Shown here in pieces: positions 1-5,811 of a stretch of 8,253 bases of DNA; the stretch's first letter is position 1, and the number at the start of each line of letters is the position of its first letter. Location of the stretch: the NCBI GenBank assembly GCA_031276365.1, contig JAISNG010000050.1, positions 1-8,253 of the forward strand. Direction: 5' to 3'. This DNA is from Campylobacteraceae bacterium (lineage in GTDB: Bacteria; Campylobacterota; Campylobacteria; Campylobacterales; Campylobacteraceae). The translations under genes and the position numbers were made by a program. The notes beneath the pieces are model-generated. The model worked only from the letters and a program-made list of their open reading frames with translations. It had not been told where the DNA came from and did no database searches.

Positions 1-266
1 CTGCCTATATTTGATACGAAATGCTCATGAATATTTTTATGCTGTATAAAGTGCGGATAGTCGGCTTCTCTCATCAACTCTTCCTCAAATGAAAAGTGCG
101 AAATCACATACTCCGTTACCTCCGAAAGCGTGTTTTTAACGATGCTTTTATCATTCAATATATGCGCTTCATGCAGTTCGTTGATATATTGGACTATCTT
201 TTTATGTTGATTGTCTATCTCCTCTATGCCAATGTCATAAGAGCTGTCCCAATTCCAATATGCCAT
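1..266 (-). CDS. Bacteriohaemerythrin, 3' end beyond the window
   Basis: Single-domain haemerythrin, a non-haem di-iron protein that binds O2 reversibly and is thought to store or sense oxygen in the cytoplasm of microaerobes. The first 88 residues are visible. The protein opens with the W-x-W-D-x-x-Y-x-(I/V)-G-(I/V)-x-x-(I/D)-D-x-Q-H start of the family (W4, W6, D7, Y10, G13, D18, H21). Iron ligands H21, H57, E61 (H-x3-E), H72 and H76 (H-x3-H) are all in place; the last pair, H-x4-D, would lie in the missing C-terminal part. The start is the ATG at 266, preceded by a GGAGG ribosome site at 272-276. The family is usually about 130 residues, so roughly a third is missing. It follows the small membrane ORF on the same strand with a 125-base AT-rich gap, long enough for its own promoter. 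Family assignment is secure; the physiological role is inferred. Confidence 0.92.
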   Translation of the reverse strand, partial: MAYWNWDSSYDIGIEEIDNQHKKIVQYINELHEAHILNDKSIVKNTLSEVTEYVISHFSFEEELMREADYPHFIQHKNIHEHFVSNIG

Positions 267-391
267 TTTTGCCTCCTATTTTTGTAATAATAGCATTTTA
301 GTTTAAAAAAAATAAAATTTGGTACTATAAAATATATATTTTAAGTATGTTATAAGAAATTAAAATCAATATGGCGTTTATTTGATGGTGT

Positions 392-856
392 TCAGGCATA
401 AAGTACTCCTTGCATGAATAGAAGCGAAATTGCCGTCAGTAAAACAGTTGATAGTTGTATGTTTTTTACAAAAAATCTAACTATTAAGACAAACATAAAC
501 AAAATGGCGTTGCAAGCAAAAACAATTTTGACGGAATTGGCGTAAAGATCAAACAATACTTTTAAAATATTTCCACAAATATGGGCATACGCGATAATCA
601 AAATAGATAACATAAGAAAAGAACTTAACAAAAATTCTATCATATTCTCATTGCGAAATACTTCCAAAATAGAACAAAATGCGAGATAGAAAATTATCCA
701 TACTATGATGGTTAGTATAACAATTATGCTTGGCGTTGTTAGTATTGTACTTAGTATTTTGGGATTATGGGGAGCTTTTAACTCCCCATTAAACTCAGTG
801 AAGTTCTCTCCAAACTCCGTTTTTCCACTTGTAAGCAAAAAATGCGAGTATCGCAA
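392..856 (-). CDS. Small multi-pass membrane protein of unknown function; start uncertain
   Basis: Not recognised. The open frame encodes up to 154 residues. After a polar stretch (1-42) come about four hydrophobic segments: roughly 43-65, 73-93, 108-130 and 134-153, ending at a TGA at 392-394. No metal or haem motif is visible. The longest version starts with TTG at 856, inside petC and in a different frame, so it overlaps petC by 62 bases and would be read through the hairpin at 767-789. No convincing ribosome site stands before that TTG. The first in-frame ATG is at 643 and would give an 83-residue protein lacking the first membrane segment, also without a clear ribosome site. A frame this long and this hydrophobic is unlikely by chance in AT-rich DNA, so I treat it as a probable gene. 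It could be the 3' remnant of a gene, or an accessory protein co-transcribed with petABC; nothing in the sequence decides this. Confidence 0.5.
   Translation of the reverse strand: MRYSHFLLTSGKTEFGENFTEFNGELKAPHNPKILSTILTTPSIIVILTIIVWIIFYLAFCSILEVFRNENMIEFLLSSFLMLSILIIAYAHICGNILKVLFDLYANSVKIVFACNAILFMFVLIVRFFVKNIQLSTVLLTAISLLFMQGVLYA
767..789 (-). other. Perfect hairpin just after the petC stop codon
   Basis: ATGGGGAG (767-774) and CTCCCCAT (782-789) form a perfect 8-bp stem with a 7-base loop, beginning 5 bases past the petC stop (795-797) on the minus strand. No T run follows on the minus strand, so this is not a canonical intrinsic terminator. It may protect the petABC mRNA 3' end or reduce read-through into the small membrane ORF, inside which it lies if that ORF starts at 856. 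Confidence 0.5.
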
Positions 857-1838
857 AGAATATAACCATTCCTATACCGACATTTCTTCTCTCATCTTTT
901 TTGCTGTCGCCTATCTTGTCAAGATAGTTTATGACTTTTTGCGTATGCTCTTTTGTAAGTCCTACGCGCGGCATCGCCGTACCGTCAAGTTTTTTCTGCG
1001 GGTCGTTGATGAAACTTTCAAGATATTCCGCACCGCGTGAACGTATCATCATAGATAAATCAGGCGGATTCGAACCCATGTAACGTTTCAGCGCGCTTTT
1101 TTCGCTCGGCGAATAAAATGCATCATATTTTATATCATGACATCTAACGCACGCCGTATCAAAAGTCTCCTTATCGCTTATATTCTGCGGAGTTACAGAC
1201 TTCAAATATGCGATGATATCGGCTACCTCTTGGTTTAAATCCTCTCCGAAACCATAAAACGGCGTCATTGGAAACGGATTTTCATCGTTAAATTTTTTAG
1301 ACAGTTTCAAAGCCTGCGTCGGATTGATAATAAGCGCGGCAAGGAATTTTTTGTCATAAACAGCTCCCGCAAGGCTTAGGTCAGGTATAACTACTCCGTA
1401 AGATTCAGATGACATTGCATTATCAAAAGGCGCTTCAAATCCTTGAGATTTCAATCCATGACAAGCAGTGCATGCAACAAAAAGTTCAGCGCCGCTTTCG
1501 GCATTACCATTAAGCGTACTTATCGCATTTACCTGTTCCCAAAGTGTCTTATAAGCGCTCAAATCATTCTCTCTTGCTTCCAAATCCTGCTTTGCGCCCT
1601 GAACGGCTTTTGCAAGATTTTCGTTATCAGGCTGTTTGGCAAGGTTTGCCTCAGCTTTTGTAAGTGCGGCTTTCGCCTCTTCTATCCTTACTTTTGCAAG
1701 AGCTGTATCTTCCTGCTCGTAGTTAAAGTCGGCAGGCGCCGTATGAGGACTTAACTGAGTGTGTGCAAAAGGCTCTATACCGATATAGGTTACAAGCGTG
1801 AAAATCACAAGTACCGCTAAAATCTTTAACTCTTTCAT
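795..1838 (-). CDS. petC: Di-haem cytochrome c subunit of the bc1 complex (PetC)
   Basis: Electron-accepting cytochrome c subunit of the quinol:cytochrome c oxidoreductase, facing the periplasm. Residues 4-22 form an N-terminal signal anchor. Two c-type haem sites are visible, C-T-A-C-H at 123-127 and C-V-R-C-H at 230-234. Likely Met axial ligands are M191 (in F-P-M-T-P-F) and M289 (in G-T-A-M-P-R). Residues 321-336 form a C-terminal membrane anchor with a Lys/Trp/Arg-containing tail. A di-haem subunit is typical of Campylobacterota and differs from the mono-haem cytochrome c1 of mitochondria. Odd feature: residues about 44-105 are an Ala/Lys/Glu-rich, strongly helical segment with a Pro/Asp/Asn break at 70-74, like a helical hairpin, lying before the first haem domain. 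It makes the protein longer, at 347 residues, than the roughly 285 residues I recall for Helicobacter. The ATG at 1838 overlaps the petB stop as ATGA, and its ribosome site lies inside petB. Confidence 0.93.
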   Translation of the reverse strand: MKELKILAVLVIFTLVTYIGIEPFAHTQLSPHTAPADFNYEQEDTALAKVRIEEAKAALTKAEANLAKQPDNENLAKAVQGAKQDLEARENDLSAYKTLWEQVNAISTLNGNAESGAELFVACTACHGLKSQGFEAPFDNAMSSESYGVVIPDLSLAGAVYDKKFLAALIINPTQALKLSKKFNDENPFPMTPFYGFGEDLNQEVADIIAYLKSVTPQNISDKETFDTACVRCHDIKYDAFYSPSEKSALKRYMGSNPPDLSMMIRSRGAEYLESFINDPQKKLDGTAMPRVGLTKEHTQKVINYLDKIGDSKKDERRNVGIGMVIFFAILAFFAYKWKNGVWRELH

Positions 1839-3109
1839 TTTGCACCTCCATTTATTCTTCTCTCAATTATCGTGATAAATGGCAGCAAGACAAAGAGTGC
1901 GAGAAAGATTATCGTAAAGACAAAGCCAGCCACATTGTTTGAGATAAAGATACTGTATTGGTCATCGCCCGGCGGTAGTTTGCCGTACACAGTAAGGAAT
2001 ATCAAATCCACGATAAGCACCCAAAACCATATCTTAAACAGCGGGCGTTTTGAAGCGGGCTTGACTGACGGGTCGCGGTCTAAAAACGGTACCAGCAAAA
2101 ACGCAATTTGCGCGAAACCGAACGCAACCAATCCTATATACATCGCAGGAATACCCGCTATATCAAAATAAAATCCTCTCAATACCTCATAACTCCACAA
2201 AAAGTACCATTCTGGGTAAATGTGTGCGGGCGTTTTAAGATTGTCGGCAGGGTCAAAGTTGATAGGGTCCATGGCAAAATTAAAGTGAAAACATACAAGA
2301 TATGATACAAATATCATAAATACGCTTACTACAAAAAAGTCTTTGCATAAAAATGCAGGCCAAAAAGGTATAACTTTGGACTCTTTTTTATTGCCGTATT
2401 TGTATTTATCGGCCTCTTCATCAAAATCAAACTCTTCTGCCGTTTGATTATTTACATGAGGTATGCGCAAAGAGTAAAAGTGCAAGGCGATAATAGCTAT
2501 GATGACGATAGGTAAAAGTACCACATGAAGCATGAAAAATCTTGTCAAAGTAGCGTCTGCGGGATAAAAGTTACCCCTTATCCATACAACCAGTTCACCG
2601 CCTATAAGAGGAACGTTTGCAAATAGCTCCGTAATAACTTTCGCAGCCCAATAACTCATCTGTCCCCATGGAAGCATATATCCGCTGAATGCTTCGGCTG
2701 AAAAACAGATAAACAAAAGCATGCCGCTTATCCAGATAATCTCTCTGCCGTTTTTGTACGAACCGTAATATATCGCAACAAACATATGTATATATATGAT
2801 GAGAAATATCAAAGATGCCGCCACAGCATGCAAATGCCGCCACAGCCAGCCGTATGCAACCTCTTGCATGATGACTTTATTGACACTGTCAAATGCAAGC
2901 GCAACATCGGGCTTGTAATACATCAGCAAAAATAACCCCGATATAAAAAGTACCGCAAATAGTACCAAAAGCACGATGCCCATAGCCCAAAGAAAGTTGA
3001 TGTTTTTAGGTATCCAGTACTCCGTCATCAACACTCTCACCAAAGGCTTAACCGCCAATCTCTGGTCAAGCCAGTCTATAAAACCGTTAGCTTTTCTAAT
3101 ATGTGCCAT
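1835..3109 (-). CDS. petB: Cytochrome b subunit of the bc1 complex (PetB)
   Basis: Membrane core of the quinol:cytochrome c oxidoreductase, carrying both quinone sites and two b haems. At 424 residues it is a full-length cytochrome b (N- and C-terminal halves fused), not a split b6/subunit IV pair. Haem-ligand histidines are H94/H108 in helix B (14 apart) and H195/H210 in helix D (15 apart); a spacing of 15 in helix D resembles cytochrome b6 rather than mitochondrial b. The Qo-site P-E-W-Y motif is at 299-302. A charged cytoplasmic loop rich in Glu, Asp and Lys occupies about 222-245, between the two halves. About eight membrane helices are evident, for example 40-65, 95-115, 124-144, 191-213, 257-277, 322-342, 359-376 and 393-415. 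The ATG at 3109 follows the petA stop after 11 bases, with an AAGGAG site at 3117-3122 that overlaps the petA stop codon. Confidence 0.96.
   Translation of the reverse strand: MAHIRKANGFIDWLDQRLAVKPLVRVLMTEYWIPKNINFLWAMGIVLLVLFAVLFISGLFLLMYYKPDVALAFDSVNKVIMQEVAYGWLWRHLHAVAASLIFLIIYIHMFVAIYYGSYKNGREIIWISGMLLFICFSAEAFSGYMLPWGQMSYWAAKVITELFANVPLIGGELVVWIRGNFYPADATLTRFFMLHVVLLPIVIIAIIALHFYSLRIPHVNNQTAEEFDFDEEADKYKYGNKKESKVIPFWPAFLCKDFFVVSVFMIFVSYLVCFHFNFAMDPINFDPADNLKTPAHIYPEWYFLWSYEVLRGFYFDIAGIPAMYIGLVAFGFAQIAFLLVPFLDRDPSVKPASKRPLFKIWFWVLIVDLIFLTVYGKLPPGDDQYSIFISNNVAGFVFTIIFLALFVLLPFITIIERRINGGAK
1845..1849 (-). promoter_or_regulatory. petC ribosome-binding site inside the petB 3' end
   Basis: GGAGG on the minus strand lies 6 bases before the petC ATG and is built from the petB Gly-Gly codons just before its stop. 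With the ATGA stop/start overlap this predicts translational coupling of petB to petC, and it fixes the petC start. Confidence 0.8.
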
Positions 3110-3120
3110 TGTCCGTCTCC

Positions 3121-3624
3121 TTATGCTTTAGCCGTGAGCTGTTTATACTCATGACCTTCTTCGCCAAGAACCAGAGTAGCGCCGTCTATCTTAAAAGGCG
3201 GTATATCCAGCGGTTTTGGAGGCGGAGCCACAACAACAAGCCCGTCGGCATCAAATACGCCGCCATGACATGCACAATGAAACTGTTGTTTTGAGCTTTT
3301 CCATTCGGGGATACATCCAAGATGCGTACAGAGTTGTATAACTACTGTATAGTTTGAGTCATCTACCACTACGTCTCTCTTCTCGTTTTTCTTCATTTCC
3401 GCCGTTTTTTTCAAAATAAAAACAGGCAGTCCGCGCCACTCTATGGTGCGGCTTTCACCGTCTTTCATCGGTGAGAGATCTACGGTCAAAAATCCCGCAG
3501 CTTCTACGCTTGGCAGAGGGTCCCAACTCCTCTTCATCGCTCCCAGAGACAAAACGCCTCCCAAAGCGGCAAGTCCGCCAAACGCGAAGCCGAAGAACTT
3601 TCTTCTTCCATCTTCATGCGCCAT
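3121..3624 (-). CDS. petA: Rieske iron-sulfur subunit of the bc1 complex (PetA)
   Basis: Carries the [2Fe-2S] centre that takes the first electron from quinol at the Qo site. The N-terminus has a twin-arginine-type signal anchor (R7-R8-K-F-F-G) followed by a hydrophobic stretch at about 12-29, matching Tat export of folded Rieske proteins. The cluster boxes are C-T-H-L-G-C at 99-104 and C-A-C-H-G-G at 117-122. Ligands are C99, H101, C117 and H120, with C104-C119 as the disulfide. The positions that hold Ser and Tyr in high-potential Rieske proteins (C-P-C-H-G-S-x-Y) are Gly122 and Phe124 here, which predicts a lower midpoint potential and suits menaquinol. The length of 167 residues is normal for the bacterial subunit. 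It is first in the petABC operon; the ATG at 3624 has a ribosome site (AAGGGAG, 3630-3636) and is divergent from the gene at 3737. Confidence 0.95.
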   Translation of the reverse strand: MAHEDGRRKFFGFAFGGLAALGGVLSLGAMKRSWDPLPSVEAAGFLTVDLSPMKDGESRTIEWRGLPVFILKKTAEMKKNEKRDVVVDDSNYTVVIQLCTHLGCIPEWKSSKQQFHCACHGGVFDADGLVVVAPPPKPLDIPPFKIDGATLVLGEEGHEYKQLTAKA

Positions 3625-3655
3625 GCTTGCTCCCTTGTAAAATTTTAAACCTTTG

Positions 3656-3661
3656 ATTTTA
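3656..3661 (-). promoter_or_regulatory. petA: Possible -10 box for petABC
   Basis: TAAAAT on the minus strand, preceded by GC, lies 31 bases before the petA ATG and would give a leader of about 25 bases containing the ribosome site. The upstream sequence is AT-rich with no clear -35 box, as is common for Campylobacterota sigma-70 promoters. Weak evidence in such AT-rich DNA. Confidence 0.3.
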
Positions 3662-3724
3662 GCGTGATTTTTATTAAATATATTTGATTTAGAGTCGTTT
3701 TTTAAAAATTTCTCATTAAAACGT

Positions 3725-3730
3725 TATAAT
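3725..3730 (+). promoter_or_regulatory. Consensus -10 box (TATAAT) immediately before the nucleosidase gene
   Basis: A perfect TATAAT ends only 6 bases before the ATG at 3737. Initiation about 7 bases after the box would put the transcript start at or next to the ATG itself, giving a leaderless mRNA, or a 9-base leader if the second in-frame ATG at 3746 is used. No Shine-Dalgarno sequence lies upstream of either. The preceding region is rich in T and A runs, as in epsilonproteobacterial promoters. Confidence 0.55.
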
Positions 3731-3736
3731 TATGCA

Positions 3737-4261
3737 ATGAAAAAAATGAAAATACAAACACTCATTCACACCGCGCTTACCGCCGAAGCAAAACCGATAA
3801 CAGGGTATTTTGCCCTCGTATGCAAAAGCAAAATACCTTTTAATATATACGAAAACGACACTACCGCACTTATCGTTTCTGGTATCGGCGCGGCAAAAAC
3901 CAAAGAGGCTTTGACTCTGGCATTTAGGCTTTTTTCTCCGCACACCGCGATAAATATCGGCATTGCTGGATGTGCTGATAAAAACGTACAAATCGGCTCT
4001 TTTTTTTGCGCTACGCACAAAAATCTCTCTGTTCCATATGCGCCGCTCTCTTCACACAAAAGCGCTGTTAAAAGCGGTGAGGGCATAACTTCACTCCTTG
4101 CAGACCAAGAAGGGGAGGCTTTTTTGGAAAATGTCCCCGACAATGTGGAAAAATATATCTTCAAAGTTGTATCCGACCACCTTGACGCGCGCATTCCGAC
4201 AAAAGCCGAAGTGAGCGCTCTTTTGCAAAAAACGCTTCCATTGTGGAGCATCTATGTTTGA
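3737..4261 (+). CDS. Short nucleosidase/phosphorylase-fold protein (MTAN-like, PNP_UDP_1 family)
   Basis: Resembles the 5'-methylthioadenosine/S-adenosylhomocysteine nucleosidase and futalosine hydrolase fold, which cleaves the N-glycosidic bond of purine nucleosides. Matching elements are T-A-E-A near the N-terminus (E17, equivalent to the acidic residue near MTAN E12), the Gly turn G49-I-G51, the core strand I-N-I-G-I-A-G at 72-78, I-G at 86-87, D123-Q-E-G126 (equivalent to the M-E-G ribose-binding turn, with Gln for Met) and V-S-D at 145-147, where D147 would be the catalytic Asp. At 174 residues it is well below the usual 225-240, so loops and perhaps part of the substrate pocket are trimmed. 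It overlaps the next gene by 8 bases, suggesting a joint function. It could be MqnB-like (menaquinone pathway), but Campylobacterota usually use their full-length MTAN for that step, so no symbol is given. Start could be the ATG at 3737 or 3746. Confidence 0.72.
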   Translation: MKKMKIQTLIHTALTAEAKPITGYFALVCKSKIPFNIYENDTTALIVSGIGAAKTKEALTLAFRLFSPHTAINIGIAGCADKNVQIGSFFCATHKNLSVPYAPLSSHKSAVKSGEGITSLLADQEGEAFLENVPDNVEKYIFKVVSDHLDARIPTKAEVSALLQKTLPLWSIYV

Positions 4262-5462
4262 AGACAAATTTGACGAAGCATGCTCTCAAAGTCCGTCGGC
4301 AGGACTGCATATAAAGACAAAAGAGTTCATGAGGGAAAAATCCAAACGCTTTTCTCTCACTTTTTCGCAGATAAGAGAAGTCGTAACAGCGGCGGTTGAT
4401 TTGCAAATGTGGGGGTTTGATGCAAAAGAGTTGTGGCGCGATGGAACGCTAAGGGAATTTTTTGAAAAATATGAGCAGATAAGAAACTCTCCCAAAGAGT
4501 ACCGCGTTTTAAAAACGCAAAAACAAAACAAGCAGACCCAATTTTCAAATACTGACAAAAGCGTTATAGGATTTGGCAGCTGTCCGGTTGCAACGCCAAA
4601 AACCAGATGCTGCAATCTTCTGACTTTAGACGCTGTGGAGGGGTGTGCGTATGGCTGTTCATACTGTTCAATACAGACTTTTTACGCAAACAAGATAACC
4701 GTAAACAGTGATTTTGCACGCAAACTTTCACAGATAAAATTGGATAAAAATGAAATTTATCACATAGGCACAGGGCAGGCTTCCGACTCTTTAATGCTTG
4801 GAAATCATGGCGGCATTTTGGAGGCGCTGATAGAGTTTGCACGTGAAAACCCAAATGTGATTTTGGAATTTAAAAGCAAAAGCGACAATATAAATTATCT
4901 CCTGAAAGCCTCTTTGCCGCCAAATATCATCTGCACATTTTCACTCAATCCGCAGGTGGTTATTGACAATGAGGAGCATTTAACTGCAAACCTAAAGCGC
5001 CGCATAAACGCCGCCGCCGCTTTGGCGCAAAAGGGCAATCTGATAGGATTTCACTTTCACCCGATGGTTTGGTTTGATGGGTGGCAAAAGGAGTATGAGG
5101 CAATCGCCCAAGAACTTATGCAAAGATTTGACCCAAAATCAACCGCGCTTGTTTCCATGGGAACACTCACTTTCACAAAGCCTGTCTTAAGGCAGATTCG
5201 CCTTTTGGCTAAACAGACAAAAATCCTCCAAATGCCGCTCTCGCAATCTCACGGCAAATTTTCTTATTCGACGCAGATAAAAAAGCAGATGTTCGGCGCG
5301 CTCTATAGGGCTTTTGAAACGTGGCATGGAAAAGTGTTTTTTTATCTTTGCATGGAGGATAAGAGTTTGTGGCAGGATGTTTTTGGATTTGAGTATGAAA
5401 ATAATGAAATGTTTGAACAGGCTATGAAAAAAGCTTACATGTATAAAATCACCGCCAAATGA
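4254..5462 (+). CDS. Radical SAM protein, spore-photoproduct-lyase-like family
   Basis: A 402-residue radical S-adenosylmethionine enzyme. The cluster-binding motif C-A-Y-G-C-S-Y-C is at 131-138 (C131, C135, C138), preceded by T-L-D-A-V-E-G as in SPL-like proteins. Downstream elements are I-G-T-G-Q-A-S-D-S at 171-179, E-F-K-S-K-S at 205-210 (beta-strand of the partial barrel), C-T-F-S-L-N-P at 227-233 and G-F-H-F-H-P-M at 265-271. Residues 1-100 are mostly helical and charged. In Bacillus SPL, as I recall it, the H-donor Cys141 sits in a C-T-S-D context; the equivalent stretch here is Q-A-S-D, so the cysteine appears absent. DNA photoproduct repair is therefore not a safe assignment, and Campylobacterota do not sporulate. 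Other Cys residues (110, 119, 120, 227, 366) could serve a different chemistry. The ATG at 4254 lies inside the previous gene's end, with TGGAG at 4244-4248 as ribosome site. Substrate unknown. Confidence 0.85.
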   Translation: MFEDKFDEACSQSPSAGLHIKTKEFMREKSKRFSLTFSQIREVVTAAVDLQMWGFDAKELWRDGTLREFFEKYEQIRNSPKEYRVLKTQKQNKQTQFSNTDKSVIGFGSCPVATPKTRCCNLLTLDAVEGCAYGCSYCSIQTFYANKITVNSDFARKLSQIKLDKNEIYHIGTGQASDSLMLGNHGGILEALIEFARENPNVILEFKSKSDNINYLLKASLPPNIICTFSLNPQVVIDNEEHLTANLKRRINAAAALAQKGNLIGFHFHPMVWFDGWQKEYEAIAQELMQRFDPKSTALVSMGTLTFTKPVLRQIRLLAKQTKILQMPLSQSHGKFSYSTQIKKQMFGALYRAFETWHGKVFFYLCMEDKSLWQDVFGFEYENNEMFEQAMKKAYMYKITAK

Positions 5463-5537
5463 TAATATCGCTAAAACCAACAAAAAAGCTCAAATATTTA
5501 TAGGGCAATTTTTTGCAAATTTTGCAAATTAAGACAT

Positions 5538-5553
5538 AAAAACTCCGTTTTTT
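5538..5553 (+). terminator. Weak terminator-like hairpin after the radical SAM gene
   Basis: AAAAAC (5538-5543), loop TCC, then G followed by six T (5547-5553). The stem is six pairs, almost all A-T, so it would be weak. It is the only stem with a T run between the radical SAM stop at 5462 and the next promoter-like segment. Confidence 0.25.
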
Positions 5554-5574
5554 AAGTTGTATTTAATAATATTG

Positions 5575-5607
5575 GGTATAGAATATGAAATATTTATTTA
5601 CTATACC
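5575..5607 (+). promoter_or_regulatory. Spaced inverted repeat GGTATAG / CTATACC in a promoter-like stretch
   Basis: GGTATAG (5575-5581) and CTATACC (5601-5607) are perfect reverse complements separated by 19 bases. The left arm contains TATAGA, which could itself be a -10 box with TTGTAT at 5557-5562 upstream (14-base spacing, short). The right copy is followed by GATAG, so CTAT-ACCG-ATAG forms a second small dyad. This fits a dimeric regulator site overlapping or just downstream of a promoter that would serve the monooxygenase/metN unit with a leader of about 325 bases. No known regulator motif is recognised. Confidence 0.4.
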
Positions 5608-5641
5608 GATAGATTAACTAAGGATTAAAATCTTTCGGGCA

Positions 5642-5669
5642 TTCTGTTTTGGGTGAGGCTTAAACAGAA
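5642..5669 (+). repeat. Hairpin TTCTGTTT / AAACAGAA
   Basis: Perfect 8-base inverted repeat (5642-5649 and 5662-5669) with a 12-base loop rich in G. It lies 15 bases before the larger structured element and could be its first domain. There is no T run after it on either strand. Confidence 0.5.
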
Positions 5670-5684
5670 CGCGGTAAATAAAAA

Positions 5685-5811
5685 GATTGATGTACATGCC
5701 GCAAAAGGGAGTTTTGTCTGTCTTCTAACGCCACATGTCAAACAATAAGCATTAGTTATGCGGCATTGTTTGGCATGAGCGGCTTTTTGCCAAGCAGGCA
5801 GGTACACAATC
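5685..5811 (+). ncRNA. Candidate structured leader RNA or structured repeat of about 127 nt
   Basis: Nested pairing gives one long multi-part stem. The outer helix is GATTG 5685-5689 with CAATC 5807-5811. A bulged A5690 follows, then 5691-5700 with 5797-5806 (9 of 10 pairs; A5696/G5801 mismatched). After a 6-base bulge (5791-5796) on the right side, 5701-5708 pairs with 5783-5790 (8 pairs, one G-U). Inside this, 5734-5746 pairs with 5765-5777 (13 pairs, one U-G) and is capped by GCAT/ATGC (5749-5752 with 5758-5761) over a 5-base loop. Both wobble pairs, G5707-U5784 and U5738-G5773, are pairs only in a plus-strand RNA; on the minus strand they would be C/A and A/C. This supports a leader of the monooxygenase/metN transcript rather than a minus-strand product. 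It matches no riboswitch class I recognise. A small dispersed palindromic repeat (MITE-like) is the main alternative. Confidence 0.5.

Noticed and set aside
705..1040. A 111-codon plus-strand open frame across the petC 3' end
   Set aside because: It runs antisense to the C-terminal cytochrome domain of petC and has no ribosome site or recognisable feature.
3766..4251. A 161-codon minus-strand open frame opposite the nucleosidase gene
   Set aside because: The plus-strand frame has the nucleosidase motifs and overlaps the next gene neatly; the minus frame has no motif or ribosome site.
3737..4261. Naming the nucleosidase mqnB (futalosine hydrolase)
   Set aside because: The fold fits and the Rieske residues suggest menaquinone, but the protein is much shorter than MqnB, and Campylobacterota normally use full-length MTAN for aminofutalosine. 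Its coupled partner is a radical SAM enzyme not known in menaquinone synthesis.
5511..5529. Tandem TTTTGCAAAT copies as a CRISPR or iteron-like array
   Set aside because: There are only two copies of 10 bases sharing one base, in AT-rich DNA; too little for an array or origin.
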